NCBI GenBank assembly: GCA_964410125.1
Contig: CAYPGQ010000013.1
Coordinates: 1-64,000 of the forward strand
Direction: 5' to 3'
From: G020348385 sp964410125
Lineage (GTDB): Bacteria; Acidobacteriota; Aminicenantia; Aminicenantales; Aminicenantaceae
DNA length: 64,000 nt
The notes below the pieces were generated by a model. That model had not been told where the DNA came from. It was given only the letters and a program-made list of their open reading frames with translations, and searched no databases. A program made the position numbers and the translations under genes. Below are positions 10,720 to 20,314 of this stretch, in pieces (position 1 is the first letter of the stretch; each line of letters begins with the position of its first letter).

Positions 10720-10992
10720 TTATGTTGGATCTACAGCTTTTTTCTTACGAAACATGATCGGAATGTGCGTGTCTGTCGGCATACCGATTTCTATCAAGTG
10801 CCAGTCTTTGTCGTATTCTCTTATGACCCGCTTGATCACATCGACCTTTTCCACTGTCTTTCCGTCATAGTCCTCCCACGCAATGATCTCGACTCTGTAA
10901 TGCATGGTTCTTTTTTTTCCGTTGATCTTCACATCGATGTCGATGTTTTGCTCGGATTCCAACGTCGGTATTTGCAGTACGACTTCTCTCAT
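10720..10992 (-). CDS. Small conserved-looking protein within permease operon, unknown function
   Basis: 90 residues, charged and with a beta-rich pattern (DIDVKINGKKRTMHYRVEI near residues 19-37), no membrane segment and no signal peptide. The start is well supported: AGGAGG six bases before the ATG at 10992. It sits 20 bp after one permease gene and 3 bp before the next, so it is an integral operon member. I do not recognise a named family. Its position suggests a cytoplasmic accessory or regulatory partner of the permeases or ATPase; this is inference. Confidence 0.8.
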   Translation of the reverse strand: MREVVLQIPTLESEQNIDIDVKINGKKRTMHYRVEIIAWEDYDGKTVEKVDVIKRVIREYDKDWHLIEIGMPTDTHIPIMFRKKKAVDPT

Positions 10993-11012
10993 TTCAATCC
11001 TCCTATTTTATT

Positions 11013-13379
11013 TTATTCATATCTTAAAGCCTTTGCTGGATTGGCAGTTGCCGTCTTCAACGCTTTAAAACTTACAGTTGCCAATGCGATGAAAAGAGAA
11101 AGAGCAGCGGCCAGTAAAAACATACCTACGTGAATATTCATGCGGTAGGCAAAATTCTGAAGCCACCGGTGTGCCACTAAATATGCAACCGGCCATGCAA
11201 TGATATTGGCCAGAAGAACCCACTTGGCAAATTCAGACGAAAGCAGATAAATGAGTTTCAGGACAGATGCGCCCAACACCTTGCGGATCCCAATCTCTTT
11301 TGTCTTTCGCTCTGCCATAAAAGCGGCCAAGCCAAAAAGGCCTAAACAAGCGATTAGAATGCCTAAGATAGTGAAGTAATTTGTGATCGCGCTCATCTGT
11401 TGTTCTGCTTTGTACAGCTTTTCGAAAGATTCATCCAGGAAGTGGTACTCAAACGGATAATCAGGAACGATCCTGTTCCATGTGTCCTTCATAAAACCGA
11501 TTGTAGCCGGAATATCATCCGGTTTTATACGAATATAAATGCGTCTCAGCCAATCGGGATCCAATCTAAATGAAACCGGATTGATTTTGTTATGAAGAGA
11601 CTGGAAATGAAAATCTTTTACAACCCCCACGATCGTTCCCCACTGTTCCCAGAATGCAAATCGTTTCCCCACCGGTGCTTCCATGCCCATTTGCCTGACT
11701 AGTTCTTCGTTGACAATGTAAGCCTCTTCGGCATCTGTTGCGAAATCTCTGGAAAATGTCCTGCCTTCTGCTATTTTGATCCCCAGCGTTTCAAAATAAT
11801 CAAAATCCACAAAGTCGACATTCATATAGACTTCTTTATCTGCAGGTCGTCCTTCCCAATCAGGGCTTCCAGGTGAGTTGAAGTTTCTCGTGGGAAGCGC
11901 GAATGATGCAGAAACTGCCACGACATTCTGCCCCATGCTCAATTCCTGTTTCAAGGTTTCATACTTTTGATTGCTGTCTCCCACCATACTCATATGGATG
12001 AGGTGTTCGCGGTCATAACCCATGTCAACATTGCGGATATAGTTTAACTGTTTGAATATGACCATGGTGGCAATAATTAAAAATACAGACAGAGAAAATT
12101 GCGTGACAACCAATATTCTTCTGAACAGACCTCCTTTGGAACCCATTCTTAAAGTTCCCTTCAAAACTTTTGCAGGTTGAAAAGAGGATAAAAATAATGC
12201 TGGATATATTCCTGAAAATAATCCAGAAATAACAGCAATAGCCAGGAGTCCGCCGTAAAGAAAGACATTCCCAGCAAAATCCAATCCCAGATTTTTGCCA
12301 GATATCCGGTTAAAGGAAGGCAGCAGAATTTCGACAAGAAAAATCGCTAGAATCATAGAAATAAAAGATAAAAAAAGCGCCTCGCCAAAAAACTGTTTGA
12401 CGAGGTCTAATCTTTTCGCACCCGACACCTTCCGAATGCCGACCTCGAGCGCCCGTCTGCTCGAACGAGCCGTGGCAAGGTTCATGAAGTTTATGCAGGC
12501 TATTATGAGCACAAAAAAAGCGAGAGCAGAAAATATATAGACATACTTCATGTCCCCCACTCCACTAAAATCATGAAGAACATAAGAACTGAGGTGGATC
12601 TTTTTATAAGGTTGGAGAACAAGTTTGTAAGCTTCCTCAGGGATAAACTTATTTATATAGCCGGCAATTGCTTTATTGACACCCTGTTCATCTGTGTTTT
12701 GGGCCAATTGGACAAAAGTCATAAAAGAATTAAAGTTCCAATTCTGCATGTTGTCTTCACCGATGAATTCTTTGAGCAGTACGAAGGGTGAGAGAAAATC
12801 GAACTGAATAGTGGAATTCTCAGGGATGTTTTTGATGAGCCCTATCACTCTGACATCATAGATATTTTCGACTGTCAAAATCTTCCCGATGGGATTCTCT
12901 ATCCCGAAATACTTTTTGGCTGTGTCTTCTGTGAGAATCACAGAGTATGGGTCTGAAAAAGCAGAATCTGGATTTCCGTCGATAAAATCGAATGAAAATA
13001 TCTTGAAAAAATCAGTGTCGGCATGTTCGAATCTGTCTTCATTGAAACGCTTATCCTGATACTGCACGACCCTTCTTCCCCAATTGCCAAACCGGGTCGA
13101 GCGGATAATTTCCGAAAAATCCTCTTTTAAGGGATGTGCTAGAGGAGGCGATGTCAGGGCGGACCATCGAGTTTCCCCTTCTGTGATTTCTTCTTTGATA
13201 ATTCTGTAGATATCATTGCCATTTTCGTGAAACTGGTCATAACTCAATTCATTTTGAACCCATACGAGAATCAGGATGCAACAGGCCATACCGATCGCCA
13301 AGCCAAAAATATTGATGAAAGAATACCCCTTATGCCTTTTCATAGCCCTCAATGCTGTTTTAACGTAATTTTTAAACAT
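11013..13379 (-). CDS. Duplicated MacB/FtsX-type ABC permease
   Basis: 788 residues with the two-half plan (helix, periplasmic domain, three FtsX helices, twice). Marker segments are SSRRALEVGIRKVSGAKR in the first half, RTKEIGIRKVLGAS in the second, and a terminal NPAKALRYE. The first helix (YSFINIFGLAIGMACCILIL) is almost identical to that of its neighbour at 13379, showing recent common origin. Its ATG overlaps the upstream stop codon by one base (TAATG), so translation is probably coupled. It lies between another permease and the 90-residue protein. Confidence 0.88.
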   Translation of the reverse strand: MFKNYVKTALRAMKRHKGYSFINIFGLAIGMACCILILVWVQNELSYDQFHENGNDIYRIIKEEITEGETRWSALTSPPLAHPLKEDFSEIIRSTRFGNWGRRVVQYQDKRFNEDRFEHADTDFFKIFSFDFIDGNPDSAFSDPYSVILTEDTAKKYFGIENPIGKILTVENIYDVRVIGLIKNIPENSTIQFDFLSPFVLLKEFIGEDNMQNWNFNSFMTFVQLAQNTDEQGVNKAIAGYINKFIPEEAYKLVLQPYKKIHLSSYVLHDFSGVGDMKYVYIFSALAFFVLIIACINFMNLATARSSRRALEVGIRKVSGAKRLDLVKQFFGEALFLSFISMILAIFLVEILLPSFNRISGKNLGLDFAGNVFLYGGLLAIAVISGLFSGIYPALFLSSFQPAKVLKGTLRMGSKGGLFRRILVVTQFSLSVFLIIATMVIFKQLNYIRNVDMGYDREHLIHMSMVGDSNQKYETLKQELSMGQNVVAVSASFALPTRNFNSPGSPDWEGRPADKEVYMNVDFVDFDYFETLGIKIAEGRTFSRDFATDAEEAYIVNEELVRQMGMEAPVGKRFAFWEQWGTIVGVVKDFHFQSLHNKINPVSFRLDPDWLRRIYIRIKPDDIPATIGFMKDTWNRIVPDYPFEYHFLDESFEKLYKAEQQMSAITNYFTILGILIACLGLFGLAAFMAERKTKEIGIRKVLGASVLKLIYLLSSEFAKWVLLANIIAWPVAYLVAHRWLQNFAYRMNIHVGMFLLAAALSLFIALATVSFKALKTATANPAKALRYE

Positions 13380-15757
13380 TACTCATACCTCAATGAATTT
13401 GCAGGATTATTCAAGGCAGCCTTGACGGATTGATAGCTGACTGTCATCACAGCAATCACCAACGCGATAAGCGCAGCCAGGGCAAAAGTCCAGATTCCCA
13501 GATTTATTCGATAGGCAAATCCCTGAAGCCACTTGGACATCGCATAATAAGCAATCGGCCAAGAAATAAAATTTGCTATCAGAACCCATTTGGTGAATTG
13601 TTTGTTCAGTAACATTATGATCCCGGAAAGGGATGCTCCGAGGACCTTCCGGATGCCGATCTCTTTTGTCCGTTTCTCTGCCATGAAGGATGCCAGGCCA
13701 AACAGCCCCAGGCAAGAGATCAAAATGGCCAAAACAGTGAAATAATTAAACAGGATTCCCATGCGTTGTTCCGACCTGTAGAGTTTGTCATAGGCTTCAT
13801 CCAAAAAATGGTATTCAAACGGAGTATCGGGAAAGAACATGTTCCAATTGCTTTTTATGCTGGCTAAAGTGCTCGGGACATCTCTAGCTTCCAGTTTGAT
13901 GAAAACATACCGGTAGAGGCTGGGAACTAGGGCCAATATCAGAGGTTCTATCTCGCTGTGCAAGGATTTGAAATGATAGTCTTTGACGACCCCGATGATG
14001 GTTGTAGCCGAATCCCCTAAAATCAGCTGTTTTCCTACCGGATCTTCCATTCCAATGATCTTTTTAGCCGTCTCATTGATCACGACGGCTTCCTCCTCAT
14101 CGGTGAGGAATTCTTTGGAAAAACTTCTCCCTTCGACCACCTCCATATCGAATGTCTCGATAAAATCGTATCCTGTTGATGTGACTTCCAAGACGACGTT
14201 ATCCTCCGGATTTTTCCCCTCCCATGATACTTTATCCGTCGTTAGGATCACGCCAGATGTCGGCAAACTGGAGGAGGCTGCCACATTCATGATGCCTGCC
14301 GTATTGTCCAATTCGGTTTTAAACGTTTCATACTTTTCTGCCAGATATTCTCTTATCGGAAGATAAACCACATGCTCTCGGTTCAAACCCAGTTTTTTGT
14401 TTTGTATATAGCCAATCTGTTGGGATACAACGATCGTACAGATGATGAGCAGGATGGAAAGAGAAAATTGAGAGACCACGAGAATCCGCCGGAATAAGAA
14501 GCCCCGTCCTTCTGTTTTGAGTGCTCCCTTCAGGACTTTAACAGGCCTGAGAGAAGAAAGAAACAAAGCCGGATATGTACCGGAGATGAATCCAGTGATA
14601 AGAGTTATGATGACTATTGCCAGTACAATATGGTAATGACTGGAAAAATCCAAAACGAGTATTTTTCCGGAAAGATTTGCAAAGGCCGGAAGAAACAGTT
14701 CGACCAGGACCACAGCAAGAATCAAGGAAAAAAAAGCCATGCCAACAGATTCACAAAAGAATTGTCTTATGAGTTGGGCACGGGTGGCACCGACAACCTT
14801 CCTCAATCCCACTTCTCTAGCACGGGTGGCTGACCGCGCGGTGGCAAGGTTCATGAAATTGATGCTGGCGATAATCAAGACAAAAAAGGCGACAAGGGAG
14901 AAGATGAACACATATGCGATATCTCCCTGGCCTTCTACACTGAATTGGATATGCGAAGAATACAGATGTACGTCCTCAAAAGGCTGGAGATAAATAACAT
15001 CTTCTGATTCGGGGACATGGTTTTTGAGGTAATAAGCAATCTTATTTACAAGCGTCTCTGCCGATGCCTTTTTTTCAAGCTGAACATACGTGGCGAATCC
15101 GCTGAGAGTCCAATTGTCCAAAACTGCCCATGCTTTTTCAAAATCTTCGATCCGGATAAACGGAATAAGAAAATCGAACTGAATTGTGGAATTTTCAGGG
15201 ATGTCCTTTAGAATTCCTGTAACGGTAAAGTCAAATTCATTGTTGATATTGAGAACCTTGCCGACTGGATTTTCATTGCCAAAATACTTTGCGGATACCG
15301 ATTCTACCAGAACGATGGAATTTGGGTTGGAAAGAGCTGTTTGAGGATCTCCCTCTAGGAATAGAAAGGTGAACATGGTGAAAAAATCAGGATCTGTCAG
15401 GCAAATTCGAGGCTCCAAGAATATTTTTTCTCCGAATTTGATCAACTGGCCTCTTCTTAATCGGGTAAAACGTGTGGCTTTAATGATTTCGGGATATTCT
15501 TCTTTAAGGGCTGGAGCCAGCGGTGCACAAACCGGCCAATAATGTGTGACAGGTTCTGTTTTGTGGAATTCCGTGACAATCCTGTAAAGATTGTCTGCAT
15601 TCGTGTGAAACCGATCAAAGTTCAGCTCGTCCTGAATCCATAGAAGGATCAGAATACAGCAGGCCAAACCTATGGCAAGTCCAAAGATATTGATAAAGGA
15701 ATACCCTTTGTATCTTTTGATGTTCCTCCATGCAATTTTTAGGTAATTCCAAAACAT
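13379..15757 (-). CDS. Duplicated MacB/FtsX-type ABC permease
   Basis: 792 residues, the same duplicated FtsX architecture. The motifs TRAREVGLRKVVGATR (first half) and RTKEIGIRKVLGASLSG (second half) flank the large periplasmic parts; the C-terminus is NPANSLRYE. The start at 15757 has GGAG nine bases upstream and lies 20 bp after the preceding permease stop. It shares the WNYLKIAWRNIKRYKGYSF-type N-terminus with the other members. It is one of four consecutive paralogues in a single operon with one ATPase and one TolC protein. Confidence 0.88.
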   Translation of the reverse strand: MFWNYLKIAWRNIKRYKGYSFINIFGLAIGLACCILILLWIQDELNFDRFHTNADNLYRIVTEFHKTEPVTHYWPVCAPLAPALKEEYPEIIKATRFTRLRRGQLIKFGEKIFLEPRICLTDPDFFTMFTFLFLEGDPQTALSNPNSIVLVESVSAKYFGNENPVGKVLNINNEFDFTVTGILKDIPENSTIQFDFLIPFIRIEDFEKAWAVLDNWTLSGFATYVQLEKKASAETLVNKIAYYLKNHVPESEDVIYLQPFEDVHLYSSHIQFSVEGQGDIAYVFIFSLVAFFVLIIASINFMNLATARSATRAREVGLRKVVGATRAQLIRQFFCESVGMAFFSLILAVVLVELFLPAFANLSGKILVLDFSSHYHIVLAIVIITLITGFISGTYPALFLSSLRPVKVLKGALKTEGRGFLFRRILVVSQFSLSILLIICTIVVSQQIGYIQNKKLGLNREHVVYLPIREYLAEKYETFKTELDNTAGIMNVAASSSLPTSGVILTTDKVSWEGKNPEDNVVLEVTSTGYDFIETFDMEVVEGRSFSKEFLTDEEEAVVINETAKKIIGMEDPVGKQLILGDSATTIIGVVKDYHFKSLHSEIEPLILALVPSLYRYVFIKLEARDVPSTLASIKSNWNMFFPDTPFEYHFLDEAYDKLYRSEQRMGILFNYFTVLAILISCLGLFGLASFMAEKRTKEIGIRKVLGASLSGIIMLLNKQFTKWVLIANFISWPIAYYAMSKWLQGFAYRINLGIWTFALAALIALVIAVMTVSYQSVKAALNNPANSLRYE

Positions 15758-15777
15758 TACTCAATTCTCCATATTCA

Positions 15778-18180
15778 TCATTCATACCTAAGGCTGTCAA
15801 CCGGATCGGATACAGCGGACTTGAGAGCCTGGTAGCCGACAGTCAACATGGCAATGGCAAATGAGAGCAAAGCTCCGAGTACGAATGGCCAGAGCCTGAT
15901 GATGATACGGTAGGCAAATCCCTGAAGCCACTTGTTCATGGCAAAATAAGCGATTGGCCAGGCTAAGATGTTTGCCAGTAAAACCCATTTGGTAAATTCT
16001 GAAGAAAGGAGATACATGATGTTGGAGGATGTCGCTCCCAGGACTTTTCGGATACCGATCTCCTTCGTGCGTTTTTCCGCTGCAAAAGCAGCCAGACCGA
16101 ACAAACCCAGACAGGCGATCAGAATAGCGATGAAAGAAAATGTTCGAATGATTTTCCCTGTTTGTTCCTCTCCAAGGTAGAGCGAATTAATATCCTCATC
16201 CAAAAAGGAATAGTAAAACGGATATTCAGGAAGAAAACTTTTAAAGGTTTTCTCTATCGAAGCAAGGGTTCCCGGGATATTGTCTGACTTTATTTTGACA
16301 TTTATTTCCCAAAAATACTCGGGATCGAAGCTCAAGATCATCGGCTCGATCTCTTCATGGAAGGAAGACATGTGAAAGTCCTTCATGACGCCGATAATCG
16401 TGCCCTGTATTCCCAATCCCGTTTGGAATCTCTTGTTTATGGCTTCTTCGGCAGACGAAAAGCCAGATTTTCGGACCGCCGCCTCATTGACAATGAAAGC
16501 TTCCTTTACATCCGTGGAGAATTCCCTGGAAAATTTCCTTCCCGCTGCCAACTCGACCCCGAAATTATCCAAATAATCCATGTCGACAAAATTGTGATAG
16601 ATATGAAAGGCTTGTTCTCTCGATGCCCCCTCCGGACGACCGAATGTTACAATGACTGTACCGGAAATGGGGGCTCTCAAGCACGCCGTCGTACCAATTA
16701 CGCCCGCATGGGTCTTAAGTTCATTTTTTATCGCCTCATATTGCTTCCGTCCTGAATCGCTTTGAATGGGCACGGTGATCATGTGCTCCTTGTCAAATCC
16801 CAAATGAGCAGTCCTCATAAATTTCAGTTGTTGATTGATAATCAGAGTGCACACGATCAACAGGATCGAAACGACAAACTGGATGACAACTAAAGATCTT
16901 TTTAAAAAGACCTGGCCGGAGGAGGTCTTGACCGCCTCTTTGATGCCTTTCAAGGTTTTTATTGGCTGATGCCTGGATAAAAAAACAGCCGGATAAACAC
17001 TGGAAAAAACACCTACCAACAAAGCAACCAGGAAAAATCCAGCAAGAAACAATATATTTTGTCCATACTGGAAATCGATAGGCTTGCCCACCAAGGAAGA
17101 AAAGGCCGGCAAAAGCAATTCGACGGTCGCTATCGAGATGAACATGGCAACCAATGTAAGGAGTATGGATTCTCCCATGAATTGTTTGATAAGCTGATAT
17201 CGTTGGGCTCCCAAAACTTTCCGCATACCAACTTCCCGGGCTCTTTTGGAGGACTGAGCAGTGGCCAGATTCATGTAATTGATGCAAGCGATGATCAGGA
17301 TAAGGAAAGCGATCATAGAGAGAATGATGAGATTGGAGACAAAATTATTCGTTTCGATCTCATCCTCTAAATGCGAATGCAGATAAATGCTCTTTAACGG
17401 CTGGAGGAATGTCTTTCTCTCAACGTCGGGCCGTTTTCCTGCATGACGGGTGATAATACCCTCTATTCGCGTTTGGAATTCCTCTGCATTTATATTTTCA
17501 GGTAAAACAGCATAGGTATAAAGGGTAGTGAATCCCGTCCACATATTGAGCCACAGACCGAAGTTTTGTTCATTTTTGGCTAAAAAAGAGATAACAAAAT
17601 CGAAGTGATAATGGGAATTGACAGGCACATCTTCCATAATTCCTGTAACCATGAAGTTATACTGCTTGTTGACCTGCAAGGTTTTCCCTATAGGATCTTC
17701 ATTGCCAAAATATTTCTCTGCCATCGAAGCGGTAATAACTAAGGACTGGGGAGTATCAAGGAGGTGGGAAGGATCGCCCTTGACTAATGGAAACGGAAAA
17801 ACTTCGAAAAACTCAGGATCTGCATATATCACACGGTCTTCATAGATCTGTTTTTCTTTGTATTCAAACAGGACTTGAGAATCAAAATATATCCGCGTGA
17901 TGTGTTCGATTTCTGGATATTCCGCCTTGAGCACTGGTGCAAGGGGTGTGGGTGTTGCGGCACTTATGCCTGTGCGTGTAGGGCGAATTATCGTATGGCC
18001 GATACGATAGATATTATCCGTGTTGGGATAGAACGTATCATAACTGAGCTCCTGTTTGACATAGAGCATGATCAAAAGACAGCAGGTTATGCCAACAGCT
18101 AAACCTATGACTGTGATGAGGGAATAGAGTTTTTGCTTTATGATGTTTCGAAATGCGATTTTTAAGTAATTTTTAAACAC
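15778..18180 (-). CDS. Duplicated MacB/FtsX-type ABC permease, first large gene of the operon
   Basis: About 800 residues from a GTG start at 18180, chosen because GGAG lies six bases upstream and the product then starts MFKNYLKIAF like its paralogues. A TTG four codons earlier is possible. It has two halves with SKRAREVGMRKVLGAQR and RTKEIGIRKVLGATSSN, and ends DPVDSLRYE. It is the first large gene behind a sigma-54-type promoter at 18354-18369 and starts 30 bp after a 20-codon hydrophobic ORF. Expression is thus likely under the divergent kinase/NtrC-type regulator pair. Confidence 0.88.
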   Translation of the reverse strand: MFKNYLKIAFRNIIKQKLYSLITVIGLAVGITCCLLIMLYVKQELSYDTFYPNTDNIYRIGHTIIRPTRTGISAATPTPLAPVLKAEYPEIEHITRIYFDSQVLFEYKEKQIYEDRVIYADPEFFEVFPFPLVKGDPSHLLDTPQSLVITASMAEKYFGNEDPIGKTLQVNKQYNFMVTGIMEDVPVNSHYHFDFVISFLAKNEQNFGLWLNMWTGFTTLYTYAVLPENINAEEFQTRIEGIITRHAGKRPDVERKTFLQPLKSIYLHSHLEDEIETNNFVSNLIILSMIAFLILIIACINYMNLATAQSSKRAREVGMRKVLGAQRYQLIKQFMGESILLTLVAMFISIATVELLLPAFSSLVGKPIDFQYGQNILFLAGFFLVALLVGVFSSVYPAVFLSRHQPIKTLKGIKEAVKTSSGQVFLKRSLVVIQFVVSILLIVCTLIINQQLKFMRTAHLGFDKEHMITVPIQSDSGRKQYEAIKNELKTHAGVIGTTACLRAPISGTVIVTFGRPEGASREQAFHIYHNFVDMDYLDNFGVELAAGRKFSREFSTDVKEAFIVNEAAVRKSGFSSAEEAINKRFQTGLGIQGTIIGVMKDFHMSSFHEEIEPMILSFDPEYFWEINVKIKSDNIPGTLASIEKTFKSFLPEYPFYYSFLDEDINSLYLGEEQTGKIIRTFSFIAILIACLGLFGLAAFAAEKRTKEIGIRKVLGATSSNIMYLLSSEFTKWVLLANILAWPIAYFAMNKWLQGFAYRIIIRLWPFVLGALLSFAIAMLTVGYQALKSAVSDPVDSLRYE

Positions 18181-18210
18181 GTCGAACTCCAACGCTCACT
18201 TAATTTGTTC

Positions 18211-18273
18211 TCAACCTAGAAAAAAAAGAACCAATAAAATAATCACAGCCCAAACCCATATCATTTTATTCAT
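18211..18273 (-). CDS. Possible 20-residue single-helix membrane peptide or leader peptide
   Basis: An ATG at 18273 preceded by AGAGGA seven bases upstream opens a 20-codon frame. Its product is two short polar residues followed by an unbroken hydrophobic stretch (IWVWAVIILLVLFFLG). It lies in the leader between the sigma-54 promoter and the first permease. The good ribosome site and the clean membrane helix argue that it is translated, as a mini membrane protein or a leader. At this length chance cannot be excluded. Confidence 0.4.
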   Translation of the reverse strand: MNKMIWVWAVIILLVLFFLG

Positions 18274-18353
18274 CTATTCTTCCTCTTTTGGGATATTTTT
18301 CTCTCGCTTCAGATGATTCTTAAGCATAAAGGTTTTCCTCAATTGTGTTATAA

Positions 18354-18369
18354 AGCAAAAAATATGCCA
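18354..18369 (-). promoter_or_regulatory. Sigma-54 promoter of the permease/ATPase/TolC operon
   Basis: The minus strand reads TGGCATATTTTTTGCT, with GG at 18368-18367 and GC at 18356-18355, exactly 10 bp apart. This matches the sigma-54 consensus (TGGCAC-N5-TTGC) almost fully. Initiation would be near 18343, 70 bp before the 20-codon ORF and 160 bp before the first permease. The two-dyad upstream element at 18421-18460 lies at a suitable enhancer distance. Confidence 0.75.
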
Positions 18370-18420
18370 TTATGGGATACAGGGATAACAAAGGAAAATG
18401 TTACAACTTTACCAGAAAAA

Positions 18421-18460
18421 GTGTTCGCTGAGGCAACATCCGGTGTTCAATTGCGAACAG
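18421..18460. promoter_or_regulatory. Two-dyad upstream activating element, copy 1
   Basis: Two inverted repeats lie in tandem: TGTT-N9-AACA (18422-18438) and TGTTC-N6-GAACA (18444-18459). Their starts are 22 bp apart, two helical turns. The same arrangement occurs at 39979-40018 and, diverged, at 29148-29185, each time next to a sigma-54 promoter. It is the probable binding site of an NtrC-family activator, most simply the regulator at 20315-21652. Confidence 0.65.
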
Positions 18461-18564
18461 ATGAAAACAGCGCAAAAAATTTGATATCCAACCTTGTGTG
18501 AGTTAAATTAGGGCAGACTTGGTAAAAAGTAGAAAAAAACGGTTTCAAGGCACAGGGATTATTC

Positions 18565-18592
18565 TTGACATTCCTGTCCAAGAGATTAATGT
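18565..18592 (+). promoter_or_regulatory. Sigma-70-like promoter for kinase/regulator pair
   Basis: A perfect TTGACA (18565-18570), a 16-bp spacer and TAATGT (18587-18592) end 28 bp before the kinase start. No sigma-54 pattern was found on this strand here, so the sensor pair may be made constitutively. Confidence 0.4.
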
Positions 18593-18620
18593 TAATAGGT
18601 GAATTAAATCAATAACAGAG

Positions 18621-20291
18621 ATGAAAAAGAAAAAAGCCGATAAGATAGATGCCTCAACAAAAAATCGCAACGACTTTGAGAGGATCCGTAGTCTTTCTTA
18701 CAAGATCATGCGTCTTGCCCTGCAAGGTTTACTGAGAGTGGACTTTTTGCATGAAGCCTCCAAGATTCTTATGGATTTCTCCGGTTCTGATGCAGTCGGA
18801 ATGTGGCTTAAGGAAAGAGGAAAATTCTACCGGTGTGAGGTTTCCCGGTCTGCTGACTTTCCAGATTACTTCGAAATCATGCCTGCGGAAAAAGACAAAA
18901 CTGGCAGGTCGATTCCAAAACTTCAAAAAAACACATGGCAAGGACGGCTGAGTCGAGATATATTTATCGGTGCCAGGACGGGAAGTTTCTGGACAGGGAA
19001 AATCAAAGAGAAACCGGATAGGGACATTCTCAGCCATGAAAAGGATTTCCGGTCATTTGTTCTTATTCCGATCTCCATTGAGAAAGAAAACATCGGCCTT
19101 CTCCAGTTAAAATGTCGATCAGAAGACTTTTTTACTCATCAAGACGTGGAATTTTTCGAAGGGGCTGCCCACACAGTGGGGATTGCTTTGGCGCACCGGA
19201 GGGCTCAGGTTGAATTAAGAGAACGAGTGAAGGAAATGACCTGCCTCTACGGCATTGCCAAGTTAGAAGAACAGGAAGACGCTTCGCTTGCAAGAATTCT
19301 GAAGGGCATCGTTGAAATTCTTCCCCCTGCTTGGTTATATCCTGAAATTGCTTCGGCCAGAATAACTTTGGATGGCAGGCTCTTCGAAACGCTCCGCTTT
19401 CAGGGGGGCGGCAAAAAGCAAACCGCAGAGATTATAGTGAATGGCCAACAAAGAGGAACGGTGGAGGTAGTCTATTGTGAGAAAAAGCCCGAACTGGATG
19501 AGGGCCCCTTTTTGAAAGAGGAACGGAATCTCATCGACACCGTTGCCCGGGAGATCGCTCTGATCATCGAACGAAAACAATCCGAAAGAGATAAAGAAAA
19601 ATTACAGGATCAACTCCGGCATGCGGACCGCCTGGCCACGATCGGCCAGCTGTCGGCAGGGGTGGCCCACGAATTAAACGAACCCATAGGGAGCATTATG
19701 GGTTTTACCCAACTCATTCAAAAAAATCCTGATATGCCGGATCAGGCCCAAAAAGACATCGAAAAGATCATGAAAGCCTCTCTCCATGCAAGAGAGGTCA
19801 TCAGGAAACTGATGCTCTTTGCCCGACAGATGCCACCTCAAAAAACAAGCGTGAATCTGAATCAGATCATCGAAGAGGGCCTTTACTTCTTGGAATCGCG
19901 ATGTGTGAAGGAGGGAATCAAGGTTGTCCGACAGCTCGCCGAGGACATACCTGAGGTGACGGCCGATCCATCCCAAATGACACAAGTTTTGGTCAACATA
20001 ATCGTCAACGCAATACAGGCCATGCCTGAGGGAGGCCAACTGACTATAAAGACCAAAGTATCAGGGAAGTTCGTTTTGCTCATCGTCGAAGACACAGGTA
20101 TCGGCATGGAGGATAAAGATGTTAAACAGGTGTTCCTTCCTTTTTTTACCACTAAGGACGTGGGAAAAGGGACAGGATTGGGCCTGGCTGTGGTGCACGG
20201 CATTGTAACCTCTCATGGAGGCTCGATTCAAGTAGACAGCAATGTCAATGAAGGCACCCGATTCACTATACAGCTTCCAATTGCAGATTGA
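18621..20291 (+). CDS. Soluble GAF-domain sensor histidine kinase (NtrB-like)
   Basis: 556 residues with no signal peptide or membrane helix. A GAF-like sensor region spans about residues 30-195, with a second less clear region near 200-320. The HisKA domain carries the phospho-acceptor His350 in GVAHELNEPIGSIMGF. The ATPase domain near 440-555 has the N box (NIIVNAIQAMPEGG), DTGIGM and GKGTGLGLAV. It phosphorylates a cognate response regulator, almost certainly the one encoded 23 bp downstream. The signal would be cytoplasmic. The pair is divergent from the permease operon and is the likely controller of its sigma-54 promoter. Confidence 0.92.
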   Translation: MKKKKADKIDASTKNRNDFERIRSLSYKIMRLALQGLLRVDFLHEASKILMDFSGSDAVGMWLKERGKFYRCEVSRSADFPDYFEIMPAEKDKTGRSIPKLQKNTWQGRLSRDIFIGARTGSFWTGKIKEKPDRDILSHEKDFRSFVLIPISIEKENIGLLQLKCRSEDFFTHQDVEFFEGAAHTVGIALAHRRAQVELRERVKEMTCLYGIAKLEEQEDASLARILKGIVEILPPAWLYPEIASARITLDGRLFETLRFQGGGKKQTAEIIVNGQQRGTVEVVYCEKKPELDEGPFLKEERNLIDTVAREIALIIERKQSERDKEKLQDQLRHADRLATIGQLSAGVAHELNEPIGSIMGFTQLIQKNPDMPDQAQKDIEKIMKASLHAREVIRKLMLFARQMPPQKTSVNLNQIIEEGLYFLESRCVKEGIKVVRQLAEDIPEVTADPSQMTQVLVNIIVNAIQAMPEGGQLTIKTKVSGKFVLLIVEDTGIGMEDKDVKQVFLPFFTTKDVGKGTGLGLAVVHGIVTSHGGSIQVDSNVNEGTRFTIQLPIAD

Positions 20292-20314
20292 ACAAGGAAA
20301 CAGGAGATTTTGCC

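Noticed and set aside
18313..18501. A 62-codon plus-strand frame upstream of the histidine kinase
   Set aside because: It covers the sigma-54 promoter and the double dyad, has no ribosome site, and its product has no recognisable pattern.
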